Source of the DNA: Patiria miniata
Taxonomy: Eukaryota > Echinodermata > Asteroidea > Valvatida > Asterinidae
Direction: 5' to 3'
Assembly (NCBI RefSeq): GCF_015706575.1
Contig: NW_024037059.1
Span: 26,732,129-26,796,128 of the forward strand
Length of the DNA stretch: 64,000 nt
The notes under the pieces were generated by a model, which did no database searches, was not told where the DNA came from, and worked only from the letters and a program-made list of their open reading frames with translations. Numbering within the stretch: the stretch's first letter is position 1; every line of letters begins with the position of its first letter. This document shows, piece by piece, positions 38,999-50,900 of the stretch. Made by a program: the position numbers and the translations under genes.

Positions 38999-41900
38999 CT
39001 ATAGAAGAGAACACACAAACAAAAAGAAATTGATACCGCTAAATAAATAAAAATTGAAAAAATTTCTGCCTGGTCATTGGAACTACAGGGTGAGTCAAAA
39101 AAAAAACACCCAAATGTCGGGACCATTGTTTTAGTGAAGTTCTGCATGTAGCACTTTCAAAATCTAGGATATGAAAGCCTAATTCGTAAGCCATCTTTTA
39201 GTACAAGAATCATTCAAATCACTCATGTACTTTTCAAGTTACGGAATTTTAAACACAACCGCCGTTTTAAGGTTCTGTCCACGGATCACAAAAAAATCAG
39301 TGCTCTTTCAGTAAAACAAAAACAAATCACATAAGGATGTGTGTGAATTGTTTTCGTTTTGCTGGAAGAACACACACCTTTTTTTTGATCTGTAGACAGA
39401 ACTTTAAAATGGCGGTTGTGTTTAAAACTCCGTAACTTGAAAGTACACAAGTAATTTGAATGATTCTTGTACTAAAAGAAAGCCTATGAATTGGGCTTTC
39501 ATAGCCTAGATTTTGAAAGTGCTACATGCAGAACTTCACTAAAACAATGGTCCCAACATGTGGGTTTCGTTTTTTTTTACTCACCCCGTAGTTGGTGGGA
39601 TTTAATTCCGGATTCTTTAACATTCCGTTTCGATTTTGGAAAGCGGATATTTGAAAACCAACCTTTACAAAAATAAGACCTTCTATTTTTTGTCACACAG
39701 GCTAAACAAAACAGCTGGAACATCCCCCAATTTGCTCCATGGCCTCTGATTGTAACTGCATTCACTTGCTAATGGTCTTTTTGATTAATGAATAGCCTGC
39801 CCATTCAACTTATCAGAGAGTTCCCATCCATTGATTTTAACATCACAGCTCTGGAGTGTTTTTGTGAAGGCCCAGTGGTCGTTGAATCCTGCAAACTATA
39901 CCCAGTCATTGGGAGGGCATTTCATGCGGCACGTCAAGAAAATCCAAATCCTGTCTTGGACTTAGACTACCGAGTCTCTGAATGACTTTCAATGAGTATT
40001 TTTATAAAGACTTTTTTTCCAAAATGCGATATATCCATTTGAAGAAAAGTGAAAAAGTTGCACGGTTATGAAAATTGTTAAGGACATGCACAACACTAGA
40101 AAGCACTCTGAGAGCGCAAACCTCCGCCAAGGCTAAACAATTCCCCGCCATATTGTCAGTGCACCCAAAAGAAATACTCGCATAAATGGTGAAGAATCCT
40201 TAAAAAAAATTCCTGGATCCAGACCCAGATCGCTTCCAAAATCTAATCGGTATGTACTTGTACCAAGGACCACCCCTAAAAACATTTTTATGCAAATCCG
40301 TCAACAACTTTTTGAGTTACCTTGTTAACAGACAAACCAACCAACCAACAAACTAATCAAATCTGATGAAAGCATAACCTCCTTGGTGGAGGTAATAATA
40401 GCTGTTTCTAAACTATATTTTTCACTTTGCTGTACTGTACATGTATTTCTAAATTGTGTTTAAGTGTCGAAAATAAACTTTGGATAACCCGGAGAAGGCG
40501 GGACTCTTAAAAGTAATAAAATAACATTTATCATGTTTGGAAGCAAACTCTACACATAATGTCCCGAACCAAGACTTTTAGGTGCAGTTCGTCCAGGCTA
40601 GACTACTCCTTAAATGCAAAATGCAGACATTATACTTAAGACTTACCACAATTAAAGCAAGCTCCCCCCCTGTTGCGCCGCCCCCAGCCGAAGCCATAAT
40701 CCTCATCCTCGTCTTCATCTTCCTCACTATTCTCCACCTCCTCGCTATGGTCAATATCGCTGTGGTCAATCTCCTCGCTGTCAATCTCCGAAGAGATCTC
40801 GATTGGAATCGGGGAGAGGGGTCTTGGGTTAGCGCTGTCAACTGGTGAGAAAGATAGGACTATAGTCGACTTGGCTTATTTTTTTTTTCATCGTTTTCGA
40901 ATATCTGAATTGTGTTTTGACAAGATATTGTATAGACTACTACAAGAGAATCAATCCTCTGAGTTGTTGTCCTTACAATTTTGTAACAAGTCAATCACAA
41001 GTCCTCCAGTTTCAGATAAAACTCGAGATTTTAAATTTCGCGTCAATTAACAAGATATTACAATGAGCTTTGACAGAAAATGTATTCCTCTGTCACCTCT
41101 CAAGTAGAACTTCACTACAATGAACACAACGACTTCCACGAAAAATGGTTTTCTCTATCGGTAGTACTTTATTGAGATTTTCAGTTCCAAATGCTGAGTA
41201 TAATACAACACAAAATGCAGAAGCCGAAAGGGATGTTCAGTATTGCCAAATGTTCAGTATAGCTGTGTTCATTATAGCTACATGCCGCTGTACTTTTTTT
41301 CAATGGGGATTTCAACTGTTATTTAAATTGTGAATCAACTTGAATTCCACAAAAAACATTAGGATATGTCCGATTTTTGATTAGGCTAATGGCAATATTA
41401 GCACTATTAATAATCAATACAAGGTTTTTGTCCTTCACCCATGTATAAACACTGTTTACTCAGTGTAAGTTGGGCAAAAATATCACTCGGGTGGGACTCG
41501 AACCCACAACCTCCTGCTTTCTAGTGCAGTATTTATACGTCGGTGAAGGGCAAAAACCTAGTATTGATTTTCATCACCCGACGCAAATTCCATCTTACGA
41601 AACATATTAAAAATGAAATAATGAAATTTCTTAATTAAGTTTATTAGGACTTGCACATTTATCGAATTGTTGTAAGAGCAGACGACATTTGCTGAATGGC
41701 AATGTTAAAACAACAGCTTAAGTGCTCACAGGCAAATGCCGTTCAACAATGTTAAGGGGCACTATGAGACTCATGTATCCACCATAAGTGATCATGACTT
41801 TTCTGAGGATTCGCTACACTATAGCACTAACCTCTGAAAATCACATCCTTAAAATGTGGTTACCATCCAATTAATTTTGAATCGGCTTCCCTTTTTTTTT

Positions 41901-44900
41901 CAGTACAGAAATATGTCTGAAAACCCCCAAATACGTAACAGAACAGGGCCCAATTTCATGCTTAACAGTTAGCAGAAAAGTTGTGCTTACCATAGCAGAA
42001 AATTGTGCTAACCTTAGGCACTATTTCACAGTGCGGATTGCACCCACATGGAGATGTTACGCCATTGATTTAAGCAAATTTTTCCTCCGTGGTTTAAGCG
42101 TGCTTTTGCTATGCTTACTACCTACTGTCTCCATGACATAGACAGAGGCTCATGAAATTCAGCCCAGGCCACCTCCAGGTCTGTTCAATATTTTAATTAA
42201 GCATAAATTACAGTGAAATCTCGATAAGTCAAACTCTGAACAACTCAAAACAACTGTTTAGTCAAACAAAGAACCCATTGCCTTCAGTAGTATAACAATG
42301 ACATACAACCCTGCTTAACTCCAAACTCTGCTGAAGTCAAATTTTGAACCCATTCCCTTGAGGTTTGACTTATCAAGATTTCACTGTAGCCCCCGGGTTT
42401 TCACTGATTGCAATTTATTGCCGGCCTCAAGATCGGCGCTCACTTTTTCTCTCCTGGACGATCTCTTTGCGTCGTTGCTTCATCTCTTCGCTCAGCCGCT
42501 CCACCATCTTGTCGATGTAGTTGTCCAACACGATGGAGTGGTTGTGGGAGGTGATCGCGGCACGGCAGACCGGGCACTCCCGCTTGCGCTTCATCCAGCT
42601 CTCGATGCAGAAGTTACAGAAGGAGTGGGAACAGTTCAGCGTGGTGGCCTGGACAAAAATAGAAAAAAATGATGGTTGAAAGATACCAAGATGTCTGGGT
42701 ATTGACTAAGAGAGACTTGGGCGAGATGGCCGGGAGAATCTCTTGAATGCATTGCCGCTGTACACCTGGTGCTTTTGCGAACACAATATGGGTTTGTGCA
42801 CAATCAAATTAGTTGTTCATATTTGCACTAGACACATGCAAACCAGTACACAAACATGCTGTGTTCCTCCCACAGGGGCCCCAAAGTGGTCATAACGTAT
42901 CACCTGTTGTTTAAAGGGGCACTAGGTCCTGAAATCCCCGAAAAATTGCATGTTTTGGATCATTTACTTAGTCCTATTTCAAACATCTGGTTCAAAGGAA
43001 ACCAACCTAACCTGTCTTACCCTTCCCGAGAAAAGACAAAAAAACCTTGGTTGTTTACATCGGACACGACGGAGTACGAATACGCTTTTCCTGTCGTTTT
43101 CACTTTCAGTCAATGTACGTACAATATTATGTATACACATACAGCACCGTACTCGCGAACAGCACGCGGTGACCATTTACCAACGCACAAAATATGGTTT
43201 CTTATACGTCCACAAAAGGCAAATCACTTTACGGATGAAATCACAACTAGCATCAAAACAGCTCGAATATTTGGGGTTGCAAAAGTGGACCCCGAAATTC
43301 GTTCAGGCACGCATAATACAGGAATAACACAAAAACGCCCAGTTTTGAAAGGATAGTTGTGTCGATGTTTACATCCTACTTTTAAATGTTCTTTCAGATT
43401 AACATAATTTCTTTCAAAGCGCGTTTTGTAGCCCAATTGGGCTGTTCTAGGACCCAGTGTCCCTTTAATGTATGAAGTTCAAAGGCATTAAGGCTATGTG
43501 TATGGAACATGTGGAGGGTACTATTAAGTCTATTCACAATAGCCAAATGAAGAATCTCCTAAACATTGATAAAAAATTAATAAATATATCACAATAATCA
43601 AGCTCAATGCACGAGCAATCAATGTTGAAGTCGTATCATCAACAGTCGAAGGTGCTTACAAAAGCTTAGAAGGCCATTAAAAGTCATCCAGTCCAAAGTC
43701 CCAAGTCTCAAGCCATTCAAATGACCTATGGAATAAGGCATTCCCTTGTAACTGTTCACCCACTGTTACTTGGGACTGGACTTGTGGAGGACTCTGTGAT
43801 GTACTTGTGACCTGACTTGTGATGGTTTTGTGATGGACTTGAGTACAAAACTGGTTAAGTCACAAGCCATCTGAAGGAACCGCGGCAAAGGCAACTGACT
43901 GGTGATCCACCTGTGACTGACAAGGTTGTGGTCCAGGTACCTTTGATGGATCACAAGTACATCACATGTTCGATCACAAGTAAATCACAAGTCAATTGAC
44001 GCGTCCAGTCTCAAGTAACAAAAGAAAACCAAAAGGAAAGCCTTTGTTAAAGTCCATTCAAAAATCCAGGACTTGATGACTTGTGACTGACTTGTGACTG
44101 ACTTAAGACACCTTATGATTTACATGTGATTGATTTGTGACTGACTTGTGATGGACTTTTGATGACTTGCGATTGACTTGTGACCACTTATAATTGACAC
44201 GTTTGATCTGTGATTGACTTGTAATTAACTTGTGATTGACTTTTGATGACTTATGATTGACATGTGATTGACTTGTGATAGAATGTGACTGATTTGTGAT
44301 TGACATGTGATTGACCTCGGATGACTTGTGATCAAGCACAAGCACCTGCAAACAACATACCTTAATGAAGAGCTCCGAGCAGATGCTACATTGCAGCTCA
44401 TTCTCCATGACGTCAGTGATGTTCTGGAGTGCCTCCTCTTTTGCCTTCTGGATGCAGACCTCCTGCGCTTCCTTTTCAAGACGACTTGCTGTCAGCTGAG
44501 ATACAAAACACAGAAATCCTTTATGGTCAATGCTTATAACTGAGAGAGTTTGCATCATCGATGCTGTGGTGTGTCCACGTACTTGAACAATGGTAACGTT
44601 TGCCAACATTGGTTACAAGTGGGACCGACTATTTGCCGGCCACCAATGTTGGCAAACGTTGGCAACAAAGGCTCGCGGTCTTCCCGAGTATTTCGCTATG
44701 TTTTCCGAATTGGTTGACACACTCAGTGAACGTAATGATCCTGTCGGAGCTGAAATTTTCCCTTTTCTACCAGCCCAGAAAGTTCATATACATTACTGGC
44801 AATATTTTACTTCCAGTCACAACTAATTATATAGATATATTGCCACACATAACCATTTTTAGTCCTCATGCTGATCCAACTTCAGAGCTGTTTGATTTTG

Positions 44901-47900
44901 ACTGTCTAGAACCAATCCTACCGTCACCATTTAGCAAAAGATATCGGAAGAGCCTTTAACCCTAACCCTCCTCAATCCTCCAAAATCCTCCTTGTGGTTT
45001 TGGAGGATTTTGGAGGATTGAGGCTGAATGGTATTTTTTTAGATAAGGATTTTGGAGGATTGAGGCTGAATGGTATTTTTCAGAAAAGGATTTCGGAGGA
45101 TTGAGGCTACGGTATTTTGAGGCAGGACTGTCTGACGATTTTGAAGGATTGAGGGGCTGGGTACCCTTCATTTGAACATAAGTGCAACATTTTTAAATGA
45201 GGAGGATTTTGGAGGATGGAGGATGAATGCATTTTGGGGCAGGACTGTCTGAAAATTTTGAAGAATTTAGGCGCTGTTGTAAACTTTTGGAGGATTTTGG
45301 AGGATTAAGGATGGTTCTAAGCAAAAATGCCTAGGGGGTTAGGGTTAAACACACCTCAGTCTGTAGCTCTCCATATTCTCGCTCCTTGTTGGCGATGACT
45401 TCTTCAAGTTTGGCCTTCTCTCTCTCAAGCCCAGCCTGAAGGTCCTTATCCTTCTCCTCCAACTTCCGCTCCAGTTCCTTTTGCAGGCTGAGTTCCACTT
45501 TGGCTTTCTCATTCTGGAAGAAAAAAGAACTTGAAGAGCTTCAAAGAGGTACTCAGGATGATCTACATAACGTGACAATGTTGATGAAATGACATACATA
45601 GTATGTAAGTATTCTCTTCTAATTTTCAGGATATGGGAATGATTAATTAAAGAAGTCCAAACCTTTCCAACTAAATTTATTGTTCATGCTGACACTTTCT
45701 TCAGTTATAGTAAACTAACCAAATGAAAGTTGTGTAAACTAATGTAACTATAAATGTTGTAAGACCATTTGTACAATTACTGTAAAATTAAAGTTCACAT
45801 TGATGCTTGACTCCTACCTGTAGGGCCTCACGCTGTGTCTGCAGTTGCTGCAGCATCATCTCTTCCTTCTTCCTGATTTCCTCCTCCAGAGTTGCGTTTA
45901 GCTCTTCCTGCATCTTGCCAAGTGTCTTATCCTTCTCCTCCAACTTCTTGCTCCACTCCTCCTGCAGGCTGTTCTCCACCCGCATCTTCTCCTTGAGAAG
46001 CTCCTCCCGCTGAGCCTTGAGCTGTTCCATCATGATGGCCTCCTTCTCCTGGACCTGTGCCTCCAGGGTGGACTTCATCTCTGCCTGGACTGCATGGAGC
46101 TGCTTCTCCTGATCCAGCAGCCGTTTCTCCCATTCATCCTTCAGTTTCTTCTCCAGGGCAAGCTTCTCATCGGCAAGAGCATCCTGCTGCTGTTGCAGCT
46201 GCTGCTGAAGCTTCTGCTCCTTCTGCTGGACTTGCTGCAGGACAGCCTTCTCCATCTCCTCCTGGAGTTGCTTCTTCTTATTCTCCAGCTCTTCCTTCTC
46301 CGATTCCAGTTCCCGGCTAATATCCTGCTCCTTCTGCTTGAGCTGCTTCTCCAGAAGTTCCCTGGCTGACTGCTGCACAGCCAGCATTCGAGTAAGCTCC
46401 TTAAACTGTTCTTCAGACTCGGCCACTTTCTTCTCTGCCAGCCTCTTCTCCTTAAGGAGCGTCGCTGACAATTCCTGCTCAGTTGCAGAGGACAGTTTAG
46501 TTCTCTTGGCAGATGGTGACCCAGAGGAGGGACCTGGATTTTCATTCCTGTCCGTGTTTGTCGCTGGATAAGTGCCCATCTTCCTCTTTTTCTCTTCCTG
46601 ATCTATCCTACCCTGGGCAACGCCGTCGTTACTTTCACTAGTTCTTTTGCAAACCATACGCTGTGATTCCTGACTCTCCTTACGACTGTCAGTTCTTCCC
46701 CCTGCTCCCCTGTTTCTTTGGCTACTGTAGGAATCAAGGATTTGTGAAGCATCCTCTGGCGTAAAGCTCTCCTGTGTCAAAGTGAAGACAAACTCTGCTT
46801 GGTCCTCCCCTACGGCAACTACTCCAAGTTGCACATGGTCCCCGTTTCTGAGAACATGAGGCTCCAGAGACTTTATTCTCGACGAGTTGACATGTACACC
46901 ATTGAGACTCTATAATTCACAATGCAAAAAAAATTTCAGTCAAGATATCTATTCAATTCAACTGTCAAGAATAATGTGTACAACAAATCTCAGCAAAAAA
47001 CTAAAGTGCGCTCTCTTGGCTATTGTGACTATGCAAATAGTGCCCTGTTTTAATGCTATGCCGTGTGGAAATTGCTTGGATATGGCTAGCAGTAACACTT
47101 GTCCATGGGAAGTGGCTTCCAGCATTCCCATAGATTGATGCATAATTGCAAGCCACAGCCACTTTATTCTGATGCAGCCGTTTGTGTAGTGGGGTCATGG
47201 AGAAATACAGGGGTTCTTAACAAGACTCGTCACTCATCTATTATAAAGACAGTAACACTTCAAAATTTCTTTGTACTCTAAGAACTAAAGATAATTTTAT
47301 TTTCCCAATTCATGGCATTGCTTTAAGCTCGGTTCATATTTCATGCGAATGTGAAGCGAAGTTGACGTCATGAAACATTCGCTGCAAAATTCGCCCGAGT
47401 TGAAATACGTTCAAGTTTTACCAATTCGCAGCGCGAATCCTTGCCATGACGCCACAAATTCACGTTCGCTTTCGCTTTCATGCCAAAAATGAACCGGGCT
47501 TCACAATGGTTATTGGTAAAAGCCAGAGTCCATCATTTGCAGCTATCCAAAAAATAACTGGCGTATTTATTGTTAAAAAACATACTTGGTTGAAAGATAG
47601 TAAGGGGACTAAACTCCCTGTGAAATTGTTCTTTCTGGTAAGCTGTCATTTTGAAGAAATTAACAAAAGAAGGCCTTTCCAACGGTGCGTCTTAAGAAGC
47701 ACCGTTGGAAATTTCCGTAAGTATATAGTATTTTTTTTTTTTTTCAACAGGCAAAGTGCTGTTGGCACGACGCACACGCACGCGAGGTTGCTATAATTCG
47801 TCGGATCGGTGCGCAACATCGCGTAGCTGCAATCGGCTCAGTGAGAACGTGTCTCGGGCGCTGAATTCAGGCCCAATTCAAAACATGACTCAGCAACTTT

Positions 47901-50900
47901 TGATTTGAAATCGAGATCCTAGAATGTTGTTTTTCTCAAAATATACAGCTGAAGCTGAGCTGAAACTTCATCAGGTTAGCTGTTCAGCACCCTTCTTTAG
48001 AATTTGAGCACTATTGTTGCTCCAAGCGAACAAAATGCACAAATTACAAATGATGGACTATACCTTTAACAGAAAAGGTGCGCTTACAATGACAGACACA
48101 AAATTTGATAACCTTCAAGAAACGTTCCCCATGCTATTTTCGGGTTTTACCTCGAAAAGCAGATGTGCTGCTTTTTCAAATGCTATTTTCCTAGCAATAT
48201 AAAAGTTATTCACTATTGAATGAGACATCAAGCAAAGAAATCCACCTTCAGATATTTATTGAAATATTTCTTCACAAAATTCTAATTATTGGCTGCCAGA
48301 CAATAATTCGGCTCTCACAGGGCTGCTTTGCATGCAAAATGAAAGCCCTTTTTTAAGAGGGCTGCAGATATCCAAATTCGGAAAAAAAGAAGATATTTTG
48401 TCACAACAAAACGTACAAAACGAACTCCCATTTCAGGTAGAAATTAAGAGACAAAATTTCACCAGAAGGAATCATAGTGGAGTTGCAACTTTTGCAAAAA
48501 AAGTGAACAGTTGGGTGAGTGAACACACATACCGAATATCAGGCCGAATGATTCCGCTAAACAAACGACATCCTTTCAATAATTGACTTATCGCTGTTTG
48601 CGAGTTAGCCACGCCCATTAGACAACCCAATGGAATTTTTGTACGCTAAGTTTTGTTTGTCTCAAATGTTGCGCGTTCCGCATCCATCATGTAATCGCAC
48701 AATATTTCACAAGCTGTGTTGATGCGATTCTAACGCGATTCTACCGCGATAGGTCAACTCTATGTAGACTGCGTAGCATGGCGGATTGGCCAAAGTTTAG
48801 AGTTAAGTCCAGTGAGTGGCCCTAGAATGGGGCTAAGATACCCGTACCTTATTATCAATGACCGCCCACTGCCCCCGCGCTGTCTCCTTAAAGATGGCAT
48901 GTTTTCTGGACAGCATCAGTGGATTCTTCTTTGGTAGCAGCATGACAGTCACATCTTGGCCTCGACCTAAAGTCACCTGTATAGAGATTTCAGAAAATTG
49001 CTTTCTTGAAATGATTTTGAATGTTATGTATCCAAACAGTTTTTTCACAAGCAGCGCAAAAATAGACTGAAATTTTGAAACAATAAGTAATTTGTGAAAC
49101 AATGTATGAACTGCACAGGTAGCACCATTAGCTGCATTAGCATGACTGTATGTTGCAGTCCTTCTGATTTGGAAATCACAGGCGTGTGGAAAAAGGCACA
49201 CCTGGATTTTTCTAGGCGTGTGATTTTTCTAGGCGTGTGATTTTTCTAGGCGTGTGATTCTGTGGTCCAAGTGGGGACTGAACAATCTGGTATTTTTTTT
49301 AATAATATTCATCTTGGTTTATGGTAAAGACATTTTCTCGTCAACAACATACTTTTTTTTCACAAATTATGTACAATTATGCCGAAAATGTATGCCGAGG
49401 TGTGTGGTATAGAGGGATTAAGGCGTGTGATTATTCACACTTCTCAGGAAGCCTTTAAGCGTGTGATGGCGTGGGAGTGCAATCGCACGCCTCAAATCAG
49501 AAGGACTGTGTTGGGAATTTTTTTAACCGTGATAAATTTTTACCATGATGAATCTTGATCTGTTTCTGCGCTTACATTGTCATTGTGACTTTGTGTTTAA
49601 AGAGATGGGAATCAGACCAATTTTGGCCTTTATTTCCCATTCATAAATACCTCAGACAGTTTAGCCATTCCTATTGGTCGAGAGCCCGTCACGTGGCCGG
49701 TCTTAAACGGATGATAAAGACATGGCTAGCTGGTCTTAAACACTTTTCCAGTGTCGCAATAAAATGTAGACCCCTAAAAATCCAGTGCCTCTTACCGTTT
49801 CATTGGTTGAACGTTCACAATCCTCACGTAGGCATGCGCAACACTACCAGCGAGTCAGAATTTTATAGTTCTAAATTCAAAACGCAACGCGCCAGGTGCG
49901 TTCTGCGCGACATCGCTCAGAACATGCCACGCGCGCGTCAATCTCCATAAAAGGGCTGTTTACATCTTACTCGCCAGCTGAACACTCCATTATTTTGCTA
50001 GAGGGATGTTTAAAAAAGCATGAAGTGAACTTGTTGAACAAATCTGTATTTTTTGAACGAATTATTTGATATTTTTTACCAAAAAGGTATTTATGAATGG
50101 GAATAAATATGTGCTCAGTCGGTATTTATCACTCTGTTTAAGACCACTTAGAGTCTGGGTGCTGATAATTACCCTCGCCTCCGGATTTTATTGAAAAAAA
50201 ATCCTCCAGAGCCACACATCAGAAAAAGAAGAACAAATACTCTGCAATTAAATGTAGGATTTGATTTAATTGTGCACATGATCAAGATTTGACGCTTTTT
50301 CTTTCGGGATAAACATTTCATCGTAGGCCTATGCGTGCAAAAGCGTACCAGCAGCACAAATTAAAGAGCTTGTACACAAGTTGATAGGCCTAGTTGTTGT
50401 CGTTGTGTTCTGAAGTAATAGTTTTCAAAAAATAATTGGACAGCGAAGTGTTTCCTTTTATTTAAGCCATGTCTTGTCAATATGTCATGCTTAGTGTGTC
50501 TTAGACCCAAAAACGTGGCTTGTAAACTACGCCACGCTCTTGTACATGTTCGAACCAAGCGAAATCGTCCTTCCATGACAAAGACTGAACATTGCCTTAC
50601 CGTGTATCAAGCTTTCTTGAACATGTTGAAATCTGCTTTTACACCAAATCAGGCATTTGAAAGATATTCGAGGTAAAATCTGGCAAGATCTCGACATTCT
50701 GCATGCAACCTCCTCCTGATGCATGTGATTTACCATGTGATAAATGCTGCAGATAATTTGGTATCGCACTGATGCTCCGGGCACTCCTGATGTCCGGATC
50801 ATAAGTGCGATTCCAAATTATTAGCTGTGTTTATCACGTGGTCTTGTTATTGGCCAATCAGATGCCGCCTACCATATGCGCCACATGAAGCAGACGGGTA

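Noticed and set aside
43750..44340. CRISPR-like array
   Set aside because: Units are contiguous, degenerate and lack uniform spacers; this is an animal intronic tandem repeat.
44103..44360. RNF8 reading on past exon 5 into the SITSQS-type open frame
   Set aside because: A good donor (AAG-GTATGT) ends the exon at 44361, and the true RING continuation is at 42648; the frame beyond is a tandem repeat.
46094..46369. Plus-strand Leu-rich open frame (LLLLQLLLKLLLLLLDLLQD)
   Set aside because: It is the antisense of the RNF8 coiled-coil exon.
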